A stretch of 11,169 bases of DNA from an uncultured Salinimicrobium sp. (GTDB lineage: Bacteria > Bacteroidota > Bacteroidia > Flavobacteriales > Flavobacteriaceae), in the NCBI GenBank assembly GCA_946887025.1, contig CAMPJY010000090.1, positions 1-11,169 on the forward strand. The letters run 5' to 3'. Shown one piece after another: positions 1 to 6,981 of the stretch (positions within the stretch are counted from its first letter, which is position 1; every line of letters begins with the position of its first letter). The translations under genes were made by a program, and so were the position numbers. The notes under the pieces are model-generated. The model did not search any database. It was not told where the DNA came from and was given only the letters and a program-made list of their open reading frames with translations.

Positions 1-91
1 GCTGGATACTGCGCTGAGGAAACTTGATGCCACAGATCCGGTTAAATATGATTTTGCACTTTTTGGTCTGGGGGTTTTCGAAAAAAACTAA
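1..91 (+). CDS. C-terminal end of a TIGR02757 (DUF2400) family protein, 5' truncated by the window edge
   Basis: An open frame runs from the window edge (first full codon at base 2) to a TAA at 89-91 and gives 29 residues. They contain DPVKYDFALFGLGVFEKN, which I recognise as the conserved C-terminal end of the TIGR02757/DUF2400 family, an uncharacterised soluble protein common in Bacteroidota. Only the tail is visible, so domain content, start and regulation cannot be judged. The family call rests on this short match from memory. The next gene begins 119 bases downstream on the same strand, and no convincing terminator separates them. Confidence 0.7.
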   Translation, partial: LDTALRKLDATDPVKYDFALFGLGVFEKN

Positions 92-210
92 GGTTTTCTT
101 TTGGCCCGGCTTTTTATCGCAATGAGACATATATATTTTTAACATTATATTATTATTTATTGGTGTTTATTAATATCTTTAATTTCTGTTAGGCCCCAGA
201 TAATCCATTT
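92..210 (+). promoter_or_regulatory. AT-rich intergenic leader of the histidine kinase gene with a weak -7-like box
   Basis: This 119-base gap is very AT-rich from about 125 to 185. TATCTTTA at 174-181 matches seven of eight positions of the Bacteroidota -7 element TAnnTTTG. The nearest TTG (160-162) is too close (11-base spacer) to be a normal -33 element. A promoter here is plausible but weakly supported. I found no clear terminator hairpin for the upstream gene. Confidence 0.3.
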
Positions 211-1395
211 ATGATCGAAGAAACTCTTCAGGAATCTGAAAAAAAGCGATTTACCGCAGAAGATCCTTTGTTGAATTCCCAGCAAAAGACTGACTTTGAT
301 GAAATTGCCTTCCTCACCAGGCAAATTTGTAAATCTTCGGTTGCCGTCCTGAATATCTATGAAGAAGAGCCAGATCAGATCTTTTCCCTGAGTGGCCTTT
401 CAAAAGATGCAATTCCATTTTCGGGTAAATTGGCTGGAACTTTCGAAGGGGAACGCAGGGTTCTGTATCGGGAGGATTTTCATTCCGCTTTCTTTACTGA
501 GGTTCCGGAACTAGGGGATTTTTCTTTTTATGCAGGCATTCCGCTTCTTTCAAAGGATAAAAAAGCTTTAGGCATCCTTTATGTCCTGGATTCAAAAATT
601 AAAAACCTGACGGAAGACCAAGAACTCTCCTTCACTATTTTAGGAGACCAGATTATCCGGTTACTGGATTTTAGAAACCAGCATAATGAATTAAAAAGTG
701 TTCAGCTTAAACTTCGCCAGAAATACCGCGATCTGGAAAAATTTGCCAGCGTGGTATCCCATGATATTAAATCTCCCCTGGCGAACATCATTTCACTGAC
801 AGAGTTTTTAAAAGAAGAAAATAAAGATGCCTTTAATGAGGAAACCAGGCAGTATCTGGAATTCCTTATCCAGTCTTCCTATAGCCTGAGGAATTACGTT
901 GACGGGATCCTCACCTTCTACCGAAGTGATAATATTCTTGAGAAGGAGAAGGAGGATGTGGACCTATACCAGCTTTTGCGGGGAATTGCTTATTTATATC
1001 AGGTGAACCCTGAGGTCAAAATTAATTTTCCGACTTCTGGCACTCTCCAAAACGTGAACAAGGCTGCCCTGACACAGATATTCCTCAATTTAATTGGCAA
1101 TGCCCTGAAGTATAACATTAAAAAGACGCGGGAGGTTAATATTTCTTTTCAGGAAACTGGGGATCATTATTATTTTCAGGTCAAGGACAACGGAAATGGT
1201 ATCCCTGAAGGGGATTTTGAAAAGATTTTTGATCTCTTCACCACGCTTGATCAGAACGACCGGGATGGACATCCCGGAAGCGGAATTGGGCTGGCTACCG
1301 TTAAAAAAATGCTGGATCATATGCAGGGATCAATAGAACTGGAGTCGGAACTGGGGAAAGGCAGTAATTTTAAATTCAGAATAAAGAGAAAGTAA
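211..1395 (+). CDS. Soluble GAF-domain sensor histidine kinase
   Basis: The 394-residue protein has a GAF-like sensor region at about 30-155, a short helical linker, a HisKA dimerisation domain at about 175-245 and a HATPase_c domain at about 280-394. The H box is SHDIKSPLANI with phospho-acceptor H184. The N box is around N293-N297 (NLIGNALKY), the G1 box is DNGNGIP from D326, and the G2 box is GSGIGLATV at 356-364. All motifs needed for autophosphorylation are present. There is no signal peptide or membrane segment, so it should sense a cytoplasmic signal; the ligand cannot be read from the sequence. ATG 211 is the first start after an in-frame TAG at 190-192. No response regulator is encoded next to it, so it is an orphan kinase here. 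It lies 36 bases before the BatA/VWA gene, which has its own -7-like box, so shared transcription is uncertain. Confidence 0.9.
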   Translation: MIEETLQESEKKRFTAEDPLLNSQQKTDFDEIAFLTRQICKSSVAVLNIYEEEPDQIFSLSGLSKDAIPFSGKLAGTFEGERRVLYREDFHSAFFTEVPELGDFSFYAGIPLLSKDKKALGILYVLDSKIKNLTEDQELSFTILGDQIIRLLDFRNQHNELKSVQLKLRQKYRDLEKFASVVSHDIKSPLANIISLTEFLKEENKDAFNEETRQYLEFLIQSSYSLRNYVDGILTFYRSDNILEKEKEDVDLYQLLRGIAYLYQVNPEVKINFPTSGTLQNVNKAALTQIFLNLIGNALKYNIKKTREVNISFQETGDHYYFQVKDNGNGIPEGDFEKIFDLFTTLDQNDRDGHPGSGIGLATVKKMLDHMQGSIELESELGKGSNFKFRIKRK

Positions 1396-1406
1396 CCTCC
1401 ATTTTT

Positions 1407-1414
1407 TATCTTTG
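1407..1414 (+). promoter_or_regulatory. Bacteroidota -7 promoter element (TATCTTTG) before the BatA/VWA gene
   Basis: TATCTTTG matches the Bacteroidota -7 consensus TAnnTTTG exactly and sits 17 bases before the ATG at 1432. I see no TTG/TTTG -33 element at the usual distance, so only half the promoter is recognisable. If it is used, the leader would be about 10 bases long, and the BatA/dihydroorotase pair could be transcribed separately from the kinase. Confidence 0.45.
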
Positions 1415-1431
1415 ATAAATTCCTGCTAAGA

Positions 1432-3360
1432 ATGCTCTTCAGACATCCAGAATTACTTTATGGGCTCTTTCTATTGGTGATTCCGGTTCTCGTTCATCTG
1501 TTTCAATTGAGGAGGTTCAGGAAAGAGAGATTCACGAATGTCAAGTTCCTAAAGAAAGCCATTCTGCAGACCCGAAAAAGTTCCAGAATAAAAAAATGGC
1601 TGATCCTTCTATTCAGGTTACTGATCTTTGCCAGTTTAATTATTGCTTTTGCACAGCCTTACATTCCAACTTCAGAAGAAGGTATCCGGGACCAGGAAAC
1701 AGTTATTTATCTGGACAACTCCCACAGCATGCAGGCAAAGGGACAAAAAGGCAACCTTTTAAAAAGAAGCATTCAGGAATTATTGGAAATTCTTCCTCAG
1801 GATGAAAAAATAACTTTTTTCACGAATAACACGGATTACGTAGGGGCGGATTACAATCTCCTGAAAAGGGAATTACAAAGTCTTCCCTACTCCTCCACAC
1901 AACTGGACTGGAAGACAATTACCGGAAAGGCGGAAAATTATTTTTCAGATAACCAGGATTCTGAGAAAATATTTTTGGCTATTTCTGATTTCCAGGTTCA
2001 TGAAGAAATGAAGGCACTGGAAGGAAACGAAGAATTTCAGCCTTATCTGGTGAAGCTTCAATCCGAATTGAATTCCAATGTTGCCATTGATACTGTCTTC
2101 ATTTCGGAGCAAAGTCTTGATGAGACAATTATATCTGTTTCCATCAGGTCCTTTGGTGAGGACTTAAAGGATATCCCGGTATCCCTTTATAGTGGCTCCG
2201 ATCTTCTGGCTAAAAGAACCCTTTCACCGGAGCAGAAAAATTCAGTTACAATTGAATTTCCTCTTTCTGCTGCTGCAATCGAAGAGGGAATAATTAAAAT
2301 AGAAGATTCAGGACTTGAGTTTGACAACTCCCTTTATTTCAGCATTAATGAACAGGAGCCAATCAATGTGGTTGTGCTGGGAGACGGGGATGCCGCTTTT
2401 CTTGAAAGGATTTATCAGCAACCGGAATTTAGCCTGAATTCTTTTTCTACCAACCAGATCGACTTCAGTAAACTTTCCCAGGCAGACCTCGTAATTCTGA
2501 ATGAAGCCTCAGAAATTTCACTCTCCCTCCAAAGTTCCCTTGAACAGTTGCAAAAGGAAAATGTCTTTATTGTCATTATTCCCTCTGACCAGGCGCAGAT
2601 TGAAAACTACAATTCCCTGCTCGGAGGATTAAATCTTCCCTCATTCGAGGAAGAGATTTCTGAAGAAAAACTGATAACTGAAATTGTATACAGTCACCCG
2701 CTCTTTCATTCTGTCTTTGAAGATCAGGTTCAGAATTTCCAATACCCGAAGGTGGATTCTTATTTCAGGTTGAACAGAGGGGCTGAGAAAATCCTTGGCT
2801 TTGAAAATAAGGAGGAATTTCTGTTAAGACGGGGGAATGTATTTCTTTTTACCGCTGCTTTGAACGAAGAAAATTCGAATTTCAAGAACGCTCCATTAAT
2901 TGTCCCCACCTTTTATAATATTGGAAATCTGGCTTTAACGCCTGCCAGATTATACTATACCCTTGGTAGGAGCAATAAATTTGATGTAAGTATCAGCTTG
3001 CAAAAGGATGAGATTTTAAAGTTGGCATCTCCCGATTTTTCATTCATCCCTTTACAGCAGAGTTATCCCAACAAGGTGGTAATAAATCTGGAGGATGAAC
3101 CTGAATCAGCTGGACATTATCAAATTAAAAGCGACAGCTCAGTTATCAAGACTTTGAGCTTTAATGTAAATCGACAGGAAAGTCTTTTGAATTTCCGCAG
3201 TCTTAATTATTTAGAAGGTTTTATTGTCGAGAATTCCATACCTGAAGTGTTTGAGACTGTAGAAAGCAAAACTGAAATTAATGCGCTTTGGAAATGGTTT
3301 GTTATTTTTGCACTGTTCTTCTTATTGATTGAAATGCTCATTCTAAAATTCTTTAAATGA
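1432..3360 (+). CDS. BatA-domain / von Willebrand factor A membrane protein
   Basis: This 642-residue inner-membrane protein begins with the BatA (aerotolerance-type) N-terminal module. It has a membrane helix at about 9-25, the basic LRRFRKERFTNVKFL stretch, and a second helix at about 55-75. A VWA-like domain follows with MIDAS motif DNSHS at D95-S97-S99 and a possible further ligand D186 (ISDFQ). A long, probably periplasmic, region leads to a C-terminal helix at about 618-640 and a basic tail. Proteins of this layout are common in Bacteroidota, and their exact role is unknown; BatA proteins were first linked to aerotolerance in Bacteroides. No MoxR ATPase, DUF58 or other bat genes are adjacent, so this is a stand-alone copy rather than part of a bat operon. 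Its TGA (3358-3360) overlaps the ATG of the next gene (3357-3359), implying translational coupling to the dihydroorotase-like protein. Confidence 0.88.
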   Translation: MLFRHPELLYGLFLLVIPVLVHLFQLRRFRKERFTNVKFLKKAILQTRKSSRIKKWLILLFRLLIFASLIIAFAQPYIPTSEEGIRDQETVIYLDNSHSMQAKGQKGNLLKRSIQELLEILPQDEKITFFTNNTDYVGADYNLLKRELQSLPYSSTQLDWKTITGKAENYFSDNQDSEKIFLAISDFQVHEEMKALEGNEEFQPYLVKLQSELNSNVAIDTVFISEQSLDETIISVSIRSFGEDLKDIPVSLYSGSDLLAKRTLSPEQKNSVTIEFPLSAAAIEEGIIKIEDSGLEFDNSLYFSINEQEPINVVVLGDGDAAFLERIYQQPEFSLNSFSTNQIDFSKLSQADLVILNEASEISLSLQSSLEQLQKENVFIVIIPSDQAQIENYNSLLGGLNLPSFEEEISEEKLITEIVYSHPLFHSVFEDQVQNFQYPKVDSYFRLNRGAEKILGFENKEEFLLRRGNVFLFTAALNEENSNFKNAPLIVPTFYNIGNLALTPARLYYTLGRSNKFDVSISLQKDEILKLASPDFSFIPLQQSYPNKVVINLEDEPESAGHYQIKSDSSVIKTLSFNVNRQESLLNFRSLNYLEGFIVENSIPEVFETVESKTEINALWKWFVIFALFFLLIEMLILKFFK

Positions 3361-4610
3361 AAATACTGGTAAAATCTGCCAAGGTTATAGACAACGAAAG
3401 TCCATTTAATAATAAAGTTGTAGATATTTTAATTGAGGACGGGATAATAAAAGAGATTGCTTCCCCCATTAAGGTAAAAAAGGTAGATCAGGAGATTTCA
3501 TTCGAGAACCTCCACGTTTCGCAGGGGTGGTTTGACAGCAGTGTAAGTTTTGGGGAACCCGGATACGAAGACAGGGAAACTTTGGAAAATGGGCTTTTGA
3601 CTGCGGGGAAAAGTGGGTTCACAAGTATTGCCTTAAATCCGGCCAATCTTCCGCTCACAGATACTAAAGGGGCCGTCAGTTTTCTAATTTCAAAAGCCAA
3701 AAGCTCCCCGGTCGAACTTCATCCGATTGGAGCACTGACTAAGGAGGGTAAAGGTACAGACCTTGCAGAACTGTATGACATGCAACAGGCAGGGGCAGTT
3801 GCTTTTGGGGATTACCAGTCGGCTATTACCAATCCAAATCTGCTAAAACTTGCACTTCAATATGCCCAGAATTTTGACGGATTGATACAGTCCTTTCCTC
3901 AGGATAATAAAATAGCAGGAAATGGGCAGGTAAACGAAAATGAAACAAGCACATTACTTGGATTAAAGGGAATTCCCTCCCTTGCTGAAGAATTACAGAT
4001 AACCAGGGATTTATATATCCTGGAATATACAGGGGGGAAATTGCACATTCCCACCATCTCAACCGCAAAATCAGTAGAGCTGATCCGAAAAGCAAAAGAA
4101 GATGGACTCGATGTGAGCTGTAGTGTTGCCATACATCATTTGGTTCTGACTGATGAACTTCTAAAGGAATTTGATACCAATGCCAAGATTCTCCCTCCCC
4201 TACGCACCAGGTCTGATGTCAAGGCTTTAATTGCAGGGATTAAGGATGGCACTATTGATATGGTGACCTCTGATCACTTACCAATTGATGTGGAGCACAA
4301 AAAAATGGAGTTCGACAATGCCCTTTTCGGAAGCATTGGACTGGAATCAGCACTAGGGGCGTTATTAAGAGTGCTCCCGGTCAAAATGGCAATAAAGATG
4401 TTAACTGCTGGGAAAGTCAGATATAATCTTTCTGAGGAAATTATAGAAGTTGGATCCAGGGCAAATTTGACCTTTTTTGATCCGGATCATGAATATACCT
4501 TTAATTTACCTGATGTCCATAGTACCTCTAAGAATAGCGTCTTTTTTGGGCAGGAGCTAAAAGGTAAGGTCTTTGGTGTTTTTTCGAAGAACATCTATCT
4601 TCAATCCTGA
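3357..4610 (+). CDS. Dihydroorotase-family (PyrC-like) protein, probably non-catalytic
   Basis: The 417-residue protein aligns along its whole length with type I dihydroorotases, the amidohydrolases that close carbamoyl-aspartate to dihydroorotate in pyrimidine synthesis. Landmarks kept include EPGYED (67-72), NENETSTLLGLKGIP, PPLRTRSDVKALI, SDHLP (D306) and FGSIGLE. The active-site residues are largely gone. The metal-binding HxH is S62-V-S64, the substrate arginine of LREPG is G66, the histidine of HCED is replaced around Q178-S179, and the histidine of HVSTA is T233. The conserved second histidine of TDHAPH is I310. Only the aspartates equivalent to the bridging Asp (D152) and the TDHAP Asp (D306) remain. 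It is therefore most likely a pseudo-dihydroorotase, similar in kind to the inactive PyrC' that supports aspartate transcarbamoylase in Pseudomonas. Databases probably label it dihydroorotase. The frame is intact, with no sign of decay. The ATGA overlap with the BatA/VWA gene suggests co-translation. Confidence 0.88.
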   Translation: MKILVKSAKVIDNESPFNNKVVDILIEDGIIKEIASPIKVKKVDQEISFENLHVSQGWFDSSVSFGEPGYEDRETLENGLLTAGKSGFTSIALNPANLPLTDTKGAVSFLISKAKSSPVELHPIGALTKEGKGTDLAELYDMQQAGAVAFGDYQSAITNPNLLKLALQYAQNFDGLIQSFPQDNKIAGNGQVNENETSTLLGLKGIPSLAEELQITRDLYILEYTGGKLHIPTISTAKSVELIRKAKEDGLDVSCSVAIHHLVLTDELLKEFDTNAKILPPLRTRSDVKALIAGIKDGTIDMVTSDHLPIDVEHKKMEFDNALFGSIGLESALGALLRVLPVKMAIKMLTAGKVRYNLSEEIIEVGSRANLTFFDPDHEYTFNLPDVHSTSKNSVFFGQELKGKVFGVFSKNIYLQS

Positions 4611-4670
4611 CTCCTTCGGACTTTTCATCTAAATCATTTTTTAAGTAAGCCATAAAGTCTGGATAAAATT

Positions 4671-4678
4671 TATCTTTG
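4671..4678 (+). promoter_or_regulatory. Bacteroidota -7 promoter element (TATCTTTG) before the DUF4870 gene
   Basis: TATCTTTG is a full match to TAnnTTTG and ends 23 bases before the ATG at 4702, in the 91-base gap after the dihydroorotase-like gene. No clear TTG -33 box lies 17-21 bases upstream. It would drive the DUF4870/hydrolase pair. Confidence 0.5.
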
Positions 4679-4701
4679 TAGTTGTTTTAAAAAGAATTTA
4701 A

Positions 4702-5028
4702 ATGGAAAGCATTGCAAGGGATGGAAGGGCGGCAGCCGTAGTGGCTTATCTCACGATATTAGGCACCATTATCAGTTATTTCATGAACAATGACAGCAAA
4801 AATCCTTTTGCAGGATTTCATATTCGTCAGGCCCTTGGAGTCCATATAACCTTTTATATGTTAGGTCTCATTATCTCATGGTTTGACAGCTGGTTCATCT
4901 CCATAGGTTTCTACATCTTTATTCTGGTTCTTTGGGGATATGGAATAATCGGGGCCATTCAGGGAGAAAGAAATGAGGTTCCATTCCTTGGTAAGCATTT
5001 CCAGAACTGGTTCAGCACAATAGAATAA
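4702..5028 (+). CDS. DUF4870 (Tic20-like) small membrane protein
   Basis: A 108-residue protein with three predicted membrane helices at about 12-29, 46-62 and 66-87. Between the first two lies NPFAGFHIRQAL, the hallmark of the DUF4870/Tic20-like family, and the C-terminus has the family's FLGKHFQNWF. Tic20 is part of the chloroplast inner-envelope import machinery, but bacterial DUF4870 proteins have no established function, and a transport role should not be assumed from the name. The full family length is present. The stop TAA is followed directly by the ATG of the hydrolase gene (TAAATG), so the two are very probably co-transcribed and translationally linked. Confidence 0.82.
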   Translation: MESIARDGRAAAVVAYLTILGTIISYFMNNDSKNPFAGFHIRQALGVHITFYMLGLIISWFDSWFISIGFYIFILVLWGYGIIGAIQGERNEVPFLGKHFQNWFSTIE

Positions 5029-5688
5029 ATGGAACAACATAATTTATCTCTGGTACATCTAATCCGCAAACCCAGTGTAGCTTCAGAGAAAGCACCACTT
5101 TTGTTAATGCTTCACGGCTATGGAAGTAACGAAAGTGACCTTTTTTCCTTCGCCGACGAGATGCCGGGGGAATTTTTTGTTATTTCTGCCAGGGCTCCAT
5201 TGGCACTTCAACCCTACGGTCACGCCTGGTATAATATTTTCTGGGATAATTCCACCGGAAAATTCAGTGACGATGAGCAGGCCAGAAAATCAAGAGACCT
5301 GATAGCAAATTTTATTGAGGAAGCTATTTCTACTTACAATCTGAATGATGAAAATGTTACTCTTGTAGGCTTTAGTCAGGGGACAATTCTTAGTCTGGCA
5401 GTAGCACTATCCTATCCAGAAAAGATTAGTAATGTAATTGGCCTTAGCGGGTACATAAATCCCGAAATTCTTAAAAATGGATATCAGGCAAAGGATTATT
5501 CCAGGCTTTCGGTATATTCATCCCATGGTACGTCGGATCAGGTAATCCCTATCGCCTGGGCCCGTAAAACCAAACCGTTTTTGGATGCACTTGGAATTGA
5601 GAATGTTTATTCTGAATATCCTGCAGGTCATGGGGTGACCCCACAAAACCTGGCGGAACTTAAGGATTGGCTACAAAGCCACCTTTAA
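5029..5688 (+). CDS. Alpha/beta-hydrolase, phospholipase/carboxylesterase type
   Basis: This 219-residue protein matches the small cytoplasmic Abhydrolase_2 (carboxylesterase / acyl-protein thioesterase-like) family in length and motifs. The oxyanion-hole segment is LMLHGYGSNESDLF (about 26-39). The nucleophile elbow is GFSQGT with S116, the acid is D170 in GTSDQVIP, and the histidine is H201 in PAGHGVTP, so the Ser-Asp-His triad is complete. There is no signal peptide. The natural ester substrate cannot be predicted. It starts at the base after the DUF4870 stop. Its own TAA (5686-5688) directly abuts the stop codon of the convergent minus-strand gene. Confidence 0.9.
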   Translation: MEQHNLSLVHLIRKPSVASEKAPLLLMLHGYGSNESDLFSFADEMPGEFFVISARAPLALQPYGHAWYNIFWDNSTGKFSDDEQARKSRDLIANFIEEAISTYNLNDENVTLVGFSQGTILSLAVALSYPEKISNVIGLSGYINPEILKNGYQAKDYSRLSVYSSHGTSDQVIPIAWARKTKPFLDALGIENVYSEYPAGHGVTPQNLAELKDWLQSHL

Positions 5689-5714
5689 TCAATATTTCGG
5701 GTAAAGTAAGGCTT
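5676..5714. terminator. Candidate bidirectional terminator-like inverted repeat spanning a convergent stop-to-stop junction
   Basis: AAGCC (5676-5680) and CTTTA (5683-5687) are mirrored by TAAAG (5702-5706) and GGCTT (5710-5714). This gives two 5-bp stems separated by a 2x3 internal loop, around a 14-base loop. It covers both stop codons of the convergent genes. The runs of T after the arms are short (TTCTTT on plus, TTTG on minus), so it is only a weak intrinsic terminator if it is one. Confidence 0.3.
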
Positions 5715-6186
5715 CTTTGGTTTCAAGATGAAGGTTCTTGTTGTCATCAACGTAATAAGTGATGAACAATTCTCCCCAATAAGTCCCATCCGTAAAATCA
5801 GCAATGATCCACTTGTGGTTGAGGATCCTTATTTTATTGATCCTCATATCTCCTTCCATGCCTTCGTAAGGAACGAGAGGATGATCCTCGGAAGCTTTAT
5901 TTTTCCCGATGATTTCTTCTTCAATTAGCCTGATTATTTCAGAGGCTTCCATTCCACGTTCTTCGAAATAGGACATCGCCTGGTCATTGGATGCAAAACC
6001 GGATTTTTCCGCATCAGCCCCATCAGCCTGAAGGGAGTCTAATTCTTTTTGTAATAGATTCAGTTCTGTATTTAATTCGGCTACCTCAGTCTTTTTAGAT
6101 TCGAGCATTCTCCTTGAGGTGACATATAGGAAAACCGCAATTAGGGCTGTAAAGACAAATAGATATAGAAGAAATGACCGTCGCAT
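5689..6186 (-). CDS. Membrane-anchored coiled-coil protein of unknown function
   Basis: The 165-residue product starts with a basic MRR and one membrane helix at about 5-22. A charged heptad-like helix at about 27-55, probably a coiled coil, follows. The compact C-terminal part (about 65-165) holds YEGMEGDMRINKIRILNHKW and DFTDGTYWGELF. The C-terminal segment resembles a conserved flavobacterial family that I remember as unnamed or loosely labelled hydrolase; I see no catalytic motif that supports that label. The protein should be fixed in the inner membrane, with the C-terminal domain either cytoplasmic or periplasmic. Its ATG shares one base with the TAA of the upstream metallo-hydrolase gene (TAATG), so the two are co-transcribed and probably coupled. 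Its TGA abuts the stop of the plus-strand hydrolase. Confidence 0.75.
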   Translation of the reverse strand: MRRSFLLYLFVFTALIAVFLYVTSRRMLESKKTEVAELNTELNLLQKELDSLQADGADAEKSGFASNDQAMSYFEERGMEASEIIRLIEEEIIGKNKASEDHPLVPYEGMEGDMRINKIRILNHKWIIADFTDGTYWGELFITYYVDDNKNLHLETKEALLYPKY

Positions 6187-6947
6187 TAAAGTTTAAGTTT
6201 GAGATTATCGTATGCCAGAAAAACATTATCAGGCAGTTGGGGCTGGACTTCGTCATGAAATCCCATGGTATGGCTTATATGGGTTAAATATGCTTTCCTG
6301 GGGTTTACTTCCTGAATAAAAGCCAATGCCTCTTCCAAATTAAAATGAGAATGGTGTGGTTCCTTTCGAAGAGCATTCACCACCAGGACTTCAAGCCCTC
6401 CTAATTTCTTCATTTCTTCCGCAGCTATTGTTTTCGCATCGGTTATATAGGCGAAATCATCTATCCTGTAGCCAAATACCTGGACCCGGTTGTGCATAAC
6501 ATCTATAGGGACCACAGAAATGTTCTCAATTTTAAAGCTTTTATTCTCAATGATGTGCTCCCTCACACTTGGAGCCCCAGGGTATTTATCCTCTGCCGAA
6601 AAAATATAGTCAAACCTTTTTTGGAGCGATTGCAGCACTCTTTGATGAGCATAGATGGGAATATCCCCCTGCTTAAAGAAATAGGGCCTTATATCATCTA
6701 AACCGGCTGTATGGTCGCTATGTTCATGAGTAAAAAGAATAGCATCCAGCCTTTGAACTTTATTGGACAACATTTGTTGCCTGAAATCAGGACCACAGTC
6801 AATTACCAGAGTAAGTCCTTTATATTCTACCAACACAGAAACCCGTAACCTTTTATCTTTCGGATTTTCACTTAAACATACCGGATGACTGCTCCCAATT
6901 ACGGGTACTCCCTGTGATGTTCCAGTGCCCAAAAATGTGATGTTCAA
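6186..6947 (-). CDS. PhnP-like metallo-beta-lactamase-fold hydrolase
   Basis: The 253-residue protein opens with MNITFLGTGTSQGVPVIG, typical of the PhnP-like branch of metallo-beta-lactamase phosphodiesterases. The metal motif is THEHSDH (H74, H76, D78, H79), with further likely ligands H152 (MHN), D170 (YITDAK) and H223 (LTHISH). The two-metal site looks complete, so it should be an active hydrolase, probably of a phosphodiester. E. coli PhnP cleaves cyclic ribosyl phosphates, but no phn genes are nearby, so that substrate should not be assumed. The structural zinc loop, usually CxCxxC after VIG, reads S19-S-H21-P-V-C24, so two of three cysteines are replaced. The start codon is TTG (6947-6945). 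No ATG lies between it and an in-frame TAG at 6971-6969, and the family N-terminus fits exactly. Confidence 0.88.
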   Translation of the reverse strand: MNITFLGTGTSQGVPVIGSSHPVCLSENPKDKRLRVSVLVEYKGLTLVIDCGPDFRQQMLSNKVQRLDAILFTHEHSDHTAGLDDIRPYFFKQGDIPIYAHQRVLQSLQKRFDYIFSAEDKYPGAPSVREHIIENKSFKIENISVVPIDVMHNRVQVFGYRIDDFAYITDAKTIAAEEMKKLGGLEVLVVNALRKEPHHSHFNLEEALAFIQEVNPRKAYLTHISHTMGFHDEVQPQLPDNVFLAYDNLKLKL

Positions 6948-6963
6948 CAGATTTATTTTACCA

Positions 6964-6971
6964 CAAAACTA
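6964..6971 (-). promoter_or_regulatory. Minus-strand -7 element (TAGTTTTG) before the metallo-hydrolase operon
   Basis: Read on the minus strand, TAGTTTTG fits TAnnTTTG exactly and ends 16 bases before the TTG start at 6947. I found no clear -33 TTG at the expected distance. The implied leader is only about 10 bases long. Confidence 0.45.
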
Positions 6972-6981
6972 AGTATATTTT

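Noticed and set aside
1090..1320. Minus-strand 76-codon frame inside the histidine kinase, and similar frames elsewhere (3488-3700, 3826-4095, 7115-7330, 7798-8040, 10820-11008)
   Set aside because: All are antisense to genes with clear family motifs, have no promoter box or plausible product, and are best explained as shadows.
3357..4610. Calling the dihydroorotase-like gene a pseudogene
   Set aside because: The frame is full length without frameshift or stop, non-catalytic motifs are well kept, and it is coupled to the previous gene. It looks like a maintained non-catalytic protein, not a decaying one.
4618..4660. GGACTTT / AAAGTCT inverted repeat as a terminator for the dihydroorotase-like gene
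   Set aside because: The arms are imperfect and about 29 bases apart, and there is no T-run after the second arm.
4702..5028. Assigning a protein-import function to the Tic20-like protein
   Set aside because: Similarity to Tic20 is at the family level only. Bacterial DUF4870 proteins have no demonstrated import role, and no partner genes are nearby.
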